A stretch of 9,107 bases of DNA from Verrucomicrobiales bacterium (GCA_005789375.1 SXXZ01000013.1:1-9107); one strand, 5' to 3'. Shown: positions 1 to 7,450, counted from the first letter of the stretch. Numbers and translations are program-made. Notes: generated by a model not told the origin, from the letters alone.

Positions 1-111
1 AGCCGCGGTTCGGGGGGCGGCGGTCATGTGGGGTTCGGTGGCGGGCATCGCGTGGCCCCAGAACCTGTCGTCACCGCGTCCGAAAATCCAGCAGAGGATG
101 TTTGGTGACAT
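1..111 (-). CDS. Possible 5' end of a leftward gene, cut by the window edge
   Basis: Read on the minus strand, an ATG at 111-109 opens a frame that stays free of stops for 37 codons to base 1. It begins MSPNILCWIFGRGD and continues through a RFWGHAMPATEPHM segment. Third codon positions are mostly G or C, as expected of coding sequence in this DNA. I do not recognise the product, and no Shine-Dalgarno sequence precedes the ATG. If real, it would be divergent from the DUF885 gene with about 47 bases between the two starts. High G+C alone can keep a short frame open, so this is a weak call. The alternative is plain upstream non-coding DNA. Confidence 0.25.
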   Translation of the reverse strand, partial: MSPNILCWIFGRGDDRFWGHAMPATEPHMTAAPRTAA

Positions 112-158
112 TTGGGATGTGCTTGGCGTGCGGGTGGGAGATCAGGTTCCATGCACGC

Positions 159-1922
159 ATGTTGTGGCAATCGTTGCGGTGGGCGGTGGGTATCGCATGG
201 GCGCTGGTTCCGCTGGCGGGTGCGGCGGCGGATGCCGATGCGGCGCTGCGGGCCTTCTACCAGCGGCGCCTAGACACGTCGTTCCGGTTGGAGCCGACCA
301 CGGCCACGCTTCTGGGCGATCACCGATTCGACGACCAATTGGAGGACGTCTCAAAAGCCTCCCGGGCCCGATGGGTGGCGGAAACGCGCGCCACGTTGAA
401 GGCGCTGCCCAAGGCGGTGGAGTATCGGGCTCTGAGCCGGGACAGTCAGATTGATTTCGAGATCTTCCGCCACGATCTCCAGGCGTCGCTGTGGTTGAAC
501 GACAACACCCGTCCCTTCGAGGAAGATCCCCGGGTGTACGGCAGCTACGTCAGCGACAGCGTGTATTCGTTGCTGGCTCAGTCCACGCGGCCAAAGGAGG
601 AGAATATTCGCAATGCCCTCGCACGGATGCGCAAGATCCCCGCCATCCTCGACGAGGCCGAACGGACGTTGAGCCATCCGCCCCGGTCCATCCTCGAGAC
701 GGCGATCCGTCAGAACAAGGGGGCCATCGCGTTCTACGAGTCGGAGGTCTTGGAACTGGCTGGCGAAACACCGCAACGGGCCGAACTTAAGACGGCGGCC
801 ATGTCGGTCGCAGCCCGATTAAAGCGGTATCAGGAGTTCCTCGAAAAAGACCTCATGCCCCGGGCGATGGGCCAGTGGCGGTTGGGCCGGAAGCGCTTCG
901 CCCAGAAACTCGAATGGGTGCTCGATGCCGGTGTCGGTGCCGATCAGGTACTGGCCGACGCCGAATCAGAATTCGCCCGTGTGAACGGTGAGTTGCGGGT
1001 CATCTCGCGGCAGTTGTGGAGCCGCTATTTCCCGAAGCAGGCGTTGCCGCCGGATGACACCGAAGGACGCCGACTGCTAGTGGCTCGGGTGATCCAGGCC
1101 GTGAGCCAGGAACATGGGGCCGCGGCGGACTTGGTCTCCGATGCACGCGCCTCGGTGGACCGCATCAAGACGTTCATCCGCGAACGGGACATCTTGCGAT
1201 TGCCGGATCCGGACCGCTGCCAAGTCATTGAAATGCCCGAGTTTAAACGCGGTAATTCATTGGCCTACATGGAGTCGGCCCCTCCGCTGGATCCGGCGGC
1301 CGTGAGTTTTTATGCGGTCAGCCCGCCGCTGGCCGACTGGGGGCCCGATCGGGTGCGGAGTTTCTTGGAGGAATACAATGAGCACATGCTCCAGATCTTG
1401 ACGATCCACGAGGCCTACCCGGGGCATTATGTGCAGTTGGAATATGCCAATCGATCCACCTCACCCATTCGTCGCGTGCTGCAATCGGGGGCCTTTGTCG
1501 AGGGTTGGGCGGTGTACACCGAGCAAATGATGCTCGATCAAGGCTATGCCGATGGGGACCTGCGGGTGCGGTTGATGCAGCTCAAATTCTACCTGCGGGC
1601 CGTGGTCAATGCGATCCTGGACCACCGGCTCCATTGCAGCGGCATGACCGACGAGGCTGCTATGAAGTTAATGGTGGAGGGTGCCTTTCAGTCTGAGGGC
1701 GAGGCCCGCCTCAAGCTCATTCGCGCCAAGCAGACCAGCACGCAGCTCAGCACCTATTTCGTGGGGCGGATGGCTCATTATCGGCTCAGGCAGCAGATCG
1801 AGCGGGAGTTGGGCGAGCGGTTCGAACTGGGGCGTTATCATGAGGCCGTGATCTCGCACGGATCGGTGCCGACCAAATACCTCCTGGAATTGGTCCGAGC
1901 CCGATTGAACGAAGCGCGTTGA
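159..1922 (+). CDS. Exported DUF885-family putative metallopeptidase
   Basis: This is a 587-residue protein, in the usual size range of the DUF885 family. The family is regarded as zinc-dependent peptidases or carboxypeptidases; the substrate here is unknown. Two family hallmarks are visible. The metal-binding motif HEAYPGH (residues 417-423 from this start) supplies two His and a Glu. The downstream VEGWAVYTE block (from about 447) should supply the third ligand and the substrate face. I chose the ATG at 159 because it gives a clean signal peptide: MLWQSLRW, a hydrophobic stretch, then LAGAAADADA with an Ala-X-Ala cleavage site near residue 22-24. This places the enzyme in the periplasm or outside the cell. 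The frame is also open from a TTG at 102 and a GTG at 105, which would add 18-19 residues that spoil the signal. No good Shine-Dalgarno precedes 159; a GGGAG at 136-140 is too distant. The gene ends in TGA and looks intact. It is monocistronic, facing a gene on the other strand. Confidence 0.88.
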   Translation: MLWQSLRWAVGIAWALVPLAGAAADADAALRAFYQRRLDTSFRLEPTTATLLGDHRFDDQLEDVSKASRARWVAETRATLKALPKAVEYRALSRDSQIDFEIFRHDLQASLWLNDNTRPFEEDPRVYGSYVSDSVYSLLAQSTRPKEENIRNALARMRKIPAILDEAERTLSHPPRSILETAIRQNKGAIAFYESEVLELAGETPQRAELKTAAMSVAARLKRYQEFLEKDLMPRAMGQWRLGRKRFAQKLEWVLDAGVGADQVLADAESEFARVNGELRVISRQLWSRYFPKQALPPDDTEGRRLLVARVIQAVSQEHGAAADLVSDARASVDRIKTFIRERDILRLPDPDRCQVIEMPEFKRGNSLAYMESAPPLDPAAVSFYAVSPPLADWGPDRVRSFLEEYNEHMLQILTIHEAYPGHYVQLEYANRSTSPIRRVLQSGAFVEGWAVYTEQMMLDQGYADGDLRVRLMQLKFYLRAVVNAILDHRLHCSGMTDEAAMKLMVEGAFQSEGEARLKLIRAKQTSTQLSTYFVGRMAHYRLRQQIERELGERFELGRYHEAVISHGSVPTKYLLELVRARLNEAR

Positions 1923-1959
1923 AGGAGTGTGAGAATTGTTGCCTGGAAGGAGGCGAGGA

Positions 1960-1977
1960 GGAGCTTCTGAAAGCTCC
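1960..1977. terminator. Hairpin after the DUF885 gene, possible terminator
   Basis: GGAGCTT at 1960-1966 pairs perfectly with AAGCTCC at 1971-1977 across a CTGA loop, 38 bases after the DUF885 stop codon. There is no T-run on either side, so a classical rho-independent terminator is not shown. The position between convergent genes fits a transcription end or an mRNA 3' stabiliser. Confidence 0.35.
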
Positions 1978-2130
1978 CTCAATTCCTCCTGCGGTTCTGC
2001 ACCCTCCGCTCCGCTCCACTGAAACGGTTTAATGGGATCGGTTGCGCCGCCGGCATTGTCTTCAGCAAGAGCTTGGTTGTTGGCTCGTTGCGGACCGCCC
2101 ACGGGCCAGCTCCGGGCTCTCAGTTTGCTT

Positions 2131-2146
2131 CGCGGACGAATCCGCG
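2131..2146. terminator. Hairpin after the minus-strand gene, possible terminator
   Basis: CGCGGA at 2131-2136 pairs with TCCGCG at 2141-2146 over a CGAA tetraloop (TTCG on the minus strand, a very stable loop class). It lies 36 bases past the stop codon of the minus-strand gene at 2183. No T-run follows on either strand, so the assignment as a terminator is inference from position and stability. Confidence 0.3.
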
Positions 2147-2182
2147 GAGATATCACGTTCCTTCGAACTCTATCGCTCCGGC

Positions 2183-2572
2183 TCAGCGCATCAGGAGGAC
2201 CACTCGGGAGTGGGCAAAGATCACGTCGGGATCGCGTTGCAGTGCTTCAAAGTAGCTGCGGGGAAAACCATGGCCTTCTTCCGAGGCGACCAGCAGGCGG
2301 CGGGTTTGTGTGAGCAGGTCCAGAGCTTCGTTGGGTGAGAGGGGAATACGCCGATCTATAGCCTCGTCGATGGTGACGATCAGCCGAGAGAGCGGCAGCA
2401 ACCAGGCAAACCAAGGGTCACTCGAGAGCAGTTGCAGGAAGTGATTCGGGGAAGAAATTGGCCCCATGGCGACTTCGTAGCCTACCCGTTCGGAATCGAC
2501 GAGGGTCTTGTGGAGTTCTAGCAAAGCCTCCCGGACTTTCTGAAGTTGGGGATGGGGTTGGAGACGCGACAC
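2183..2572 (-). CDS. Conserved-looking 129-residue protein of unknown function
   Basis: I cannot assign a named family or function. The protein reads as a real, soluble, mostly helical protein: no signal peptide, no membrane segment, and an even spread of charged and hydrophobic residues. Recognisable blocks are VREALLELHKTLVDSERVGYE (about residues 13-33), DPWFAWLLPLSRLIVTIDEA (about 52-71) and RSYFEALQRDPDVIFAHS (about 104-121). Their Trp/Phe-rich and Asp-Pro cores look like conserved family positions. The start is GTG at 2572; an in-frame TGA lies just upstream, so the frame cannot extend. A GAGAG lies about 10 bases before the GTG and could serve as ribosome-binding site. The gene is alone, convergent with the DUF885 gene and divergent from the efflux operon across a 586-base spacer, so context suggests no role. 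Confidence 0.75.
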   Translation of the reverse strand: MSRLQPHPQLQKVREALLELHKTLVDSERVGYEVAMGPISSPNHFLQLLSSDPWFAWLLPLSRLIVTIDEAIDRRIPLSPNEALDLLTQTRRLLVASEEGHGFPRSYFEALQRDPDVIFAHSRVVLLMR

Positions 2573-2657
2573 GCATCAGGGTCTCTCGAAAACTCCGGAC
2601 AGGCAAATCGGAGGCTTGTCTCAATGACTCCGGCCGAGATGCCCTTGCAAGGATGCC

Positions 2658-2700
2658 GCCCGGGGACTTCCGAGGTAGGGACCGATCTCCGAGCCGTCCG
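2658..2700. repeat. 43-base intergenic repeat, copy 1
   Basis: This copy begins GCCCGGGGACTTCCGAGG and ends CCGAGCCGTCCG. It matches 2818-2860 at 42 of 43 positions; the only difference is C at 2695 versus G at 2855. The unit contains two CCGAG words. Because of the single change, its 3' inverted repeat is weakened relative to copy 2. It looks like a dispersed intergenic repeat family member; whether more copies exist in the genome cannot be seen here. Confidence 0.85.
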
Positions 2701-2742
2701 TGTCTGCGGCGGAGTAATCTCTGCGGCGTTCTGTGTCTGCGG
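2700..2742. repeat. Three short CTGCGG-centred repeats
   Basis: GTGTCTGCGG occurs at 2700-2709 and 2733-2742, with a related ATCTCTGCGGCG at 2717-2728 between them. The pattern resembles the low-complexity 'tctctgcgg' words common in bacterial intergenic repeats. It directly follows copy 1 of the 43-base element and may be part of the same composite repeat. Confidence 0.5.
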
Positions 2743-2766
2743 ACGTGGCGCTTTCGGAGAAATCGC

Positions 2767-2801
2767 CCCACCTCGGAGGGACTTGGGTGAGGTGGGTTTT
2801 T
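2767..2801 (+). terminator. Rho-independent terminator-like hairpin with T-run
   Basis: CCCACCTC at 2767-2774 pairs perfectly with GAGGTGGG at 2789-2796 over a 14-base loop. Five T residues follow (2797-2801). This is the classical form of an intrinsic terminator for rightward transcription. No rightward gene ends nearby: the closest, the DUF885 gene, ends 845 bases upstream, beyond a minus-strand gene. It may belong to the repeat element, end an unseen short transcript, or insulate the efflux operon. Confidence 0.5.
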
Positions 2802-2817
2802 CAGTCACTCGTATGTA

Positions 2818-2860
2818 GCCCGGGGACTTCCGAGGTAGGGACCGATCTCCGAGCGGTCCG
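2818..2860. repeat. 43-base intergenic repeat, copy 2
   Basis: This is the second copy of the element at 2658-2700, offset by exactly 160 bases, with one mismatch. In this copy GGACCG (2840-2845) and CGGTCC (2854-2859) form a perfect 6-bp inverted repeat around an 8-base spacer, which copy 1 has lost. Sequences outside the 43 bases do not match between the copies. Confidence 0.85.
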
Positions 2861-3065
2861 GCTGGTGAGTTGGCCAATCTGATTGTGGATGACCACAGGG
2901 GTGTCGACCCGCTCACTCTCCTCCGGCCACTACTTCGGAATTGCCTCCGCTTTCCATACGGGCGTCGAGAGGTTCTCCTCAAGCCGCACCCCCAGAACAC
3001 ACCAAGCCCTCCCTAGGTCGAGCAAGCATCCAAGCGACTCCTCCGGTGTCACCACCCCCTTTTCC

Positions 3066-3096
3066 ACCGCAAAAGGCGAGGAACCGTTTTTGCGGT
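3066..3096. promoter_or_regulatory. Perfect 9-bp inverted repeat upstream of the efflux operon
   Basis: ACCGCAAAA at 3066-3074 and TTTTGCGGT at 3088-3096 are exact reverse complements with 13 bases between them. The repeat ends 62 bases before the adaptor start codon. It could be a hairpin in the 5' leader or a palindromic operator for a regulator of the pump. No T-run follows on either strand, so it is unlikely to be an intrinsic terminator. The regulatory role is inference from position alone. Confidence 0.4.
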
Positions 3097-3158
3097 CTGT
3101 GCGGATCGAGTTTCCGATGCCAATCGCTCTTGGTTTGGAATAGATTTCAGGCCTTCTG

Positions 3159-4238
3159 ATGAAGTTTGTTTCGACGTTATGGATCCTCGCGCTGTGTGCG
3201 GGGTTGGGATGTTCACAGGAGGCTTCCGTCTCGCGTGTCCCCAAGGCACAGGCACCGGCACCCTTTCCAGTGACAGTGGCCCCGGTGGTGATCCAACCGG
3301 TGGACCGAACCCTACCCATCGTCGGCACGTTGTACGCCAAAGATTCGGCCCTGGTTTCTGCGGAGGTGGAGGGCAAGGTGGAGCGCACTCTTGTGGAGTT
3401 CGGAGACCGGGTGAAGGCGGGTCAGGAGTTGGCTTGGATTGATACCGATTCCTACACGGCGTTGGCCCATCAGGCCGAGGCACGGGTGGAGCAATCGAGG
3501 GCACTGGCACATGGGGCCGAACAGGAACTGCATCGACAACAAGTACTGCTCAAAACGGGTATCGCCGCTCCGGCAGATTTGGATGGGGCCGAGGCTCAAG
3601 CCGACCAGACTCGCGCTGCGTTGAAGGCGGCGGAGGCGACCCTGGCCGTGGCCCGGTTGAATGTCGACCGGAGCCGGATTCGCGCCCCGTTTGATGCGGC
3701 TGTGGCCGATCGGATCGCTTCGGCCGGCGACTTTGTGCGCCCCGGTTCGCCGATGTTCCGCATGGTTAATGATGGTGTCCTGAAGTTCATCGCCCAGGCC
3801 CCGGAGAGCTTCGGTCCCCAGGTGGTGCGCGATTTGCCCGTGGTGTTTACAGTGGATGCCTATCCTGGCCGGCGTTTTGAAGGTCGGGTGTTCTTGATCA
3901 GCCCTCAGGTGAATCTCACCACCCGAATGTTTGATTTTGGTGCCTTGGTTCCCAATGCCGAACGCCTGCTCAAGGCGGGCACTTTTGCTCGGGGTGAATT
4001 GGTTCTGGAGCGGGCCGTTCCGACCCGTTTGGTCCCAGTGGTTTCAGTGCTTTCCTCGTCGGGAGTTTCTCGGGTGTTCCTCGTGAAGGGAGGAGCAGCC
4101 CAATCGCGGGTGGTGAAGACGGGCCGGGTCTTGGGTGATCGGTTTGAGATTGTGTCGGGCCTTTCCGAGGGAGAATCGGTCGTCACCAGCGGTCACTTAA
4201 AATTGGCCGATGGCATGGTGGTGGAGGTTCGGAGATGA
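3159..4238 (+). CDS. RND efflux periplasmic adaptor (membrane-fusion protein)
   Basis: This 359-residue adaptor would link an inner-membrane RND pump to an outer-membrane channel. The N-terminus is a signal sequence ending at Cys18 (AGLGCS), so it is probably a lipoprotein, although the lipobox is not canonical. A Pro/Ala-rich linker follows (about 26-40). The barrel-sandwich (lipoyl-like) half-motif VSAEVEGKV...FGDRVKAGQELAWID spans about 66-95. An Ala/Gln/Glu-rich helical hairpin spans about 100-170, and the second half-motif RIRAPFDAAV lies at 173-182. The beta-barrel follows to about 285, including the VNLTTRMFD and LKAGTFARGEL segments typical of the family. The membrane-proximal domain ends with IVSGLSEGESVVTSGHLKL (about 331-349). 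The start is ATG with only a weak AGG before it. Its stop overlaps the pump start in an ATGA, so the two genes are cotranscribed and translationally coupled. The substrate cannot be told from sequence. Confidence 0.93.
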   Translation: MKFVSTLWILALCAGLGCSQEASVSRVPKAQAPAPFPVTVAPVVIQPVDRTLPIVGTLYAKDSALVSAEVEGKVERTLVEFGDRVKAGQELAWIDTDSYTALAHQAEARVEQSRALAHGAEQELHRQQVLLKTGIAAPADLDGAEAQADQTRAALKAAEATLAVARLNVDRSRIRAPFDAAVADRIASAGDFVRPGSPMFRMVNDGVLKFIAQAPESFGPQVVRDLPVVFTVDAYPGRRFEGRVFLISPQVNLTTRMFDFGALVPNAERLLKAGTFARGELVLERAVPTRLVPVVSVLSSSGVSRVFLVKGGAAQSRVVKTGRVLGDRFEIVSGLSEGESVVTSGHLKLADGMVVEVRR

Positions 4239-7200
4239 GCACTTCAACGGGTATCGACGGGACGGCTCGTCCACAACCTAAAGAACAGGTCCCGGGGGGC
4301 GGGCTGGCCGATATCTGCATCCGGCGGCCCGTTTTCGCCACGATGCTCAACGTCTTGTTGATCGTTGTGGGGTGGTTTGCTTTCCGCGAGTTGGGAGTCG
4401 AGCAAATTCCCAATGTGGAGCTGCCCATTATCACCGTCAGCACCACCTTGCGGGGGGCCTCGCCCGAGGAGATCGAGACCGGAATCACTCAGCCGATGGA
4501 GGAGATTATCAACACCGTGGAAGGCATTGAGGAACTGAGTTCCTCCAGCCGGGAAGGGGTGTCTTCGATCACGGCGCAGTTCTTCTTAGAGCGGAATCGG
4601 GACCTGGCCGCCCAGGACGTCCGGGACAAGGTCAACTCGATCCTGTCGCGACTCCCCCCGGGTACGGAGGCGCCCATCGTGGACAAGTTCGAGGTGGATG
4701 CGACCCCAGTTTTTTCGGTAGCAGTCAGCTCGCCCCGGGACCTCAAGGAGTTGACCTTCTTGGTGGACCGCCGTCTCAAGGAGAACTTGGAAACTGTGCA
4801 GGATGTTGGGGCGATCCAATTGATCGGATCGCGGGTGCGGGCGGTGCAGGTGGCCGTGGACCCCGATCGCCTCCGCCAGTTCGGCCTCGATATCGGTGAT
4901 GTCCGCAGGGCCTTGATGGAGCAGAACGTGGAGATTCCGGGTGGCCGGGTGCAGCAATCCGGCCGCGAGTGGGTGTTGAGAACGCTGGGTAGAATGGCGA
5001 CGGTGGCTTCCTTCGAGCGCCTCATCATCGCAGATCCGGGTGGGCAACCCATTTACCTCGGTCAGGTGGCCAAGATCACCGATGACATCGAGGAGCCTCG
5101 GACGTTGTCCCGGCTGAATGGCACCAACTCGATCACCTTGGTGGTTCGCAAGCAGAGCGGATCCAACACCGTTCGGCTGATCGACGCTCTGATGGCTCGG
5201 ATGGCCGAGTTGAAATCGGTGCTCCCGCCGGATGTCACGTTGACGGTCATCCGCGATCAGTCGCGCTTTATTCGGCGCAATTTGGGTGAGGTTTCCTTCC
5301 ACCTGGTCTTGGGCATGGGGCTGGTGGCCCTGACGGTCTTTGCGTTCATGCACGACTGGCGCAGCACCGTCATCGCGAGCATCGCCATACCGACCTCCAT
5401 TGTTGCGACCTTCGCTCTCATGCGGGTGATGGGGTACACCATTAACAATTCCACCATGCTCGCGTTGACCTTCGCCGTCGGCGTGGTGATCGATGATGCG
5501 ATCGTGGTTTTAGAAAATATCTATCGGACCATGGAAGAGCATGGGTTGGGCCCGCTGGAGGCAGCCCGTCAGGGCACTCGCGAGATCACGCTGGCGGTGC
5601 TGGCGACCACGTTGTCGCTGGTGGTTATCTTTCTGCCGCTGGCCTTCATGAAGGGTCGCACGGGCATGTTCTTCAGCAGTTACGGGGTGACGGTGGCCTT
5701 CGCCATTCTGGTATCGCTCTTCGTGAGTTTTACCCTCACGCCGATGCTGGCAGCCCGCTTTTTGCGCAGATCTCGCGACGAGGCCGATCGCCTCAAGAAA
5801 GCCCATGGCGGGCCTTGGATGATGTGGATCGGCCATCAGTACTTGGTCGTGCTTCGGTGGAGCTTGCGCCACCGGTGGGTGATTATGTCGTTGAGCCTGG
5901 CCTGTGTGGTCTCCATCTGGCCGCTGCTTAAGGCCAGTCGGTTCACCTTCATGCCCATGGATGACTCCAGCGAGTTCGAGGTCAACCTCACGCTTCCGGA
6001 AGGCAGTGGCATAGAACAGGCGGCTGCACTGACCGCTGAGATCGAGCTACAGCTTAAGGCCCTCCGCATCGAAAACCAGGTGGCCGTCACCGATACCTTG
6101 GTCACGGTGGGACCGGTCAGCGGCCGGGTGGGCAAGGGCGAGGGAGATGTGACTCAAGCCAATATCTACTGTCGCCTCCCGGAGTTGGGCGGGCTGATTG
6201 AGCAGCTGCGGGGTAAGTCTCGCCGCTGGGGGCAATTGGAGGCGATGACCAAGGCCCGTGGTGTGGTGGCGCGGTATCCGGATGTGCGCTCCTCAGTGGG
6301 GGCTATTTCTCCTCTGGGCGGTGGTGGCGGCCGTAACGCGGAGTTGTCCTTTAACCTGGTGGGGCCCGACTTGGAACGCTTGACGACCTACTCCGAGGCG
6401 CTGGTTAAGGAGTTGCGCCAAAACCCGGGCCTGTCCGATGTCGATACGACCTTGTCCAACCGAAAGCCCGAGCTGCAAGTCCACATCGATCGGGATAAGG
6501 CCAGCCAGTTTGGTCTGCACATCACCGACATAGCGGCCACGCTGCGAACCTTGGTGGGCGGGGAAATCATCGGGGTGTTTAAGGAGAAGGATGAACAGTA
6601 CGACGTGTGGCTGCGAGCCGATGCCGCCCATCGAGGGACCGCTGAGGCGTTGCAACAGGTGTTCGTCCGCACTCGTCCCAGCAGCGCTTCGGGGGCACGG
6701 CCCGAGATGGTGCCCTTGGGCAATTTTGTTCGATTTGAAGAAGCCCGTGGCCCCAATCAAATTGACCGTTTCCAGCGTCAGCGCCGCGTGACCTTGGTGG
6801 CCAATCTGGGGACTTATTCGCTGGGCGAAGCGGTGCAAGAGATCGAGCGGGTGGTGGCCCAGATGGATCTACCGCCGGAATATCAGATGGTGATGGTGGG
6901 GCGCGCCAAGCAGTTGCGGGAGACCTTGACCAATTTCCTGATGGCCTTCGTGGTGGCGGTGATATTCATGTACATGGTGTTGGCGGCCCAGTTTGAGCAC
7001 TTCATTTATCCCATCTCGATCTTGTTGGCTGTGCCGTTGTCGTTGCCCTTCGCGTTGGCTTGGATGGTCTTCATCAATGAGCAGCTCAATATTTATGCCA
7101 TTTTCGGACTCTTCATGCTCGTGGGCATCGTGAAGAAGAACGGCATCATGCAAATCGACTACACCCGGGTGCTTCGGGAGCGGGGAATGCCTCGAGATGA

Positions 7201-7450
7201 AGCCATCCTCGAGGCCAATCAGGTTCGGTTGCGCCCTATTTTGATGACCACGCTGTTGCTGGTGGCGTCGATGATTCCTATCGCGCTGGGCGTGGGCCCG
7301 GGGGCGGCGGGGCGGGCCTCGATGGCCAAGGTGATCATTGGCGGACAGATGCTCTGCTTGCTTCTCACGCTCCTGGTTACGCCGGTCAGCTATGCCATCT
7401 TCGACGACTGGGGCCGTCGGTTGCTGCGGCGCGGGCCTAGTGGCTCTTAA
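4235..7450 (+). CDS. RND multidrug efflux permease, HAE1/AcrB type
   Basis: This 1071-residue inner-membrane proton/drug antiporter is the expected length for the family (AcrB is 1049). After a 25-residue cytoplasmic lead comes the signature ICIRRPVFATML, TM1 (about 34-50) and the first porter segment. TM2-TM6 lie at about 355-508. TM4 carries the proton-relay pair Asp420-Asp421 (GVVIDDAIVVLEN), matching AcrB D407/D408. TM7 is near 547-567, followed by the second periplasmic half with a glycine run near 694. TM8-TM12 follow from about 900. Lys968-Asn969 (GIVKKNGIM) matches AcrB K940 and its neighbour, and RPILMTT provides the conserved Thr region. All relay residues are present, so the pump should be active. 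Drug-type specificity is inferred from the Asp-Asp motif and overall pattern; metal (HME) specificity is less likely. The gene overlaps the adaptor gene by 4 bases. No outer-membrane factor gene follows. Confidence 0.95.
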   Translation: MSTSTGIDGTARPQPKEQVPGGGLADICIRRPVFATMLNVLLIVVGWFAFRELGVEQIPNVELPIITVSTTLRGASPEEIETGITQPMEEIINTVEGIEELSSSSREGVSSITAQFFLERNRDLAAQDVRDKVNSILSRLPPGTEAPIVDKFEVDATPVFSVAVSSPRDLKELTFLVDRRLKENLETVQDVGAIQLIGSRVRAVQVAVDPDRLRQFGLDIGDVRRALMEQNVEIPGGRVQQSGREWVLRTLGRMATVASFERLIIADPGGQPIYLGQVAKITDDIEEPRTLSRLNGTNSITLVVRKQSGSNTVRLIDALMARMAELKSVLPPDVTLTVIRDQSRFIRRNLGEVSFHLVLGMGLVALTVFAFMHDWRSTVIASIAIPTSIVATFALMRVMGYTINNSTMLALTFAVGVVIDDAIVVLENIYRTMEEHGLGPLEAARQGTREITLAVLATTLSLVVIFLPLAFMKGRTGMFFSSYGVTVAFAILVSLFVSFTLTPMLAARFLRRSRDEADRLKKAHGGPWMMWIGHQYLVVLRWSLRHRWVIMSLSLACVVSIWPLLKASRFTFMPMDDSSEFEVNLTLPEGSGIEQAAALTAEIELQLKALRIENQVAVTDTLVTVGPVSGRVGKGEGDVTQANIYCRLPELGGLIEQLRGKSRRWGQLEAMTKARGVVARYPDVRSSVGAISPLGGGGGRNAELSFNLVGPDLERLTTYSEALVKELRQNPGLSDVDTTLSNRKPELQVHIDRDKASQFGLHITDIAATLRTLVGGEIIGVFKEKDEQYDVWLRADAAHRGTAEALQQVFVRTRPSSASGARPEMVPLGNFVRFEEARGPNQIDRFQRQRRVTLVANLGTYSLGEAVQEIERVVAQMDLPPEYQMVMVGRAKQLRETLTNFLMAFVVAVIFMYMVLAAQFEHFIYPISILLAVPLSLPFALAWMVFINEQLNIYAIFGLFMLVGIVKKNGIMQIDYTRVLRERGMPRDEAILEANQVRLRPILMTTLLLVASMIPIALGVGPGAAGRASMAKVIIGGQMLCLLLTLLVTPVSYAIFDDWGRRLLRRGPSGS

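Larger units (their letters stand above)
1923..2182. other. Convergent intergenic region with hairpins
   Basis: No credible gene lies here. The open frames that cross it on both strands are low-complexity extensions or shadows of the DUF885 gene. The region lies between two genes that point at each other, so it should hold their transcription stops. Two perfect hairpins are present (1960-1977 and 2131-2146), neither with a T-run. The text between them resembles degenerate intergenic repeat sequence and matches no family I can name. Confidence 0.6.
2573..3158. other. Repeat-rich intergenic region, no credible gene
   Basis: This 586-base spacer lies between the starts of the divergent minus-strand gene and the efflux operon. 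Open frames of 90-160 codons cross it, but they have repetitive, Arg/Pro/Ser-rich translations, and one contains the same RSLPRKSPG peptide twice because it reads the duplicated DNA element. I therefore treat them as non-coding. The stretch holds a duplicated 43-base element, a terminator-like hairpin, three CTGCGG repeats, a 10-bp palindrome (CCTTGCAAGG, 2643-2652) and a 9-bp inverted repeat. Promoters for both flanking genes should lie here, but I see no convincing -35/-10 pair. Confidence 0.6.

Noticed and set aside
26..454. 142-codon plus-strand frame at the left end
   Set aside because: Gly/Arg-rich translation overlapping the signal-peptide region of the DUF885 gene in another frame; a high-GC shadow.
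1668..2156. 162-codon minus-strand frame
   Set aside because: Its right part is low-complexity intergenic sequence and its left part is the reverse of the DUF885 gene; no domain pattern.
2658..2860. CRISPR array
   Set aside because: Only two repeat units, 117 bases apart, with no regular spacers and no cas genes.
2518..3000. 160-codon minus-strand frame containing RSLPRKSPG twice
   Set aside because: The repeated peptide is a by-product of the duplicated 43-base DNA element; composition is Arg/Ser/Pro-rich and not protein-like.
2930..3510. Minus-strand frames of about 150 codons across the adaptor start
   Set aside because: Mostly antisense to the adaptor gene, which has clear domains; the remainder is intergenic.
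4586..5353. 255-codon minus-strand frame inside the permease gene
   Set aside because: His/Arg/Gln-rich antisense shadow of a well-defined RND protein.
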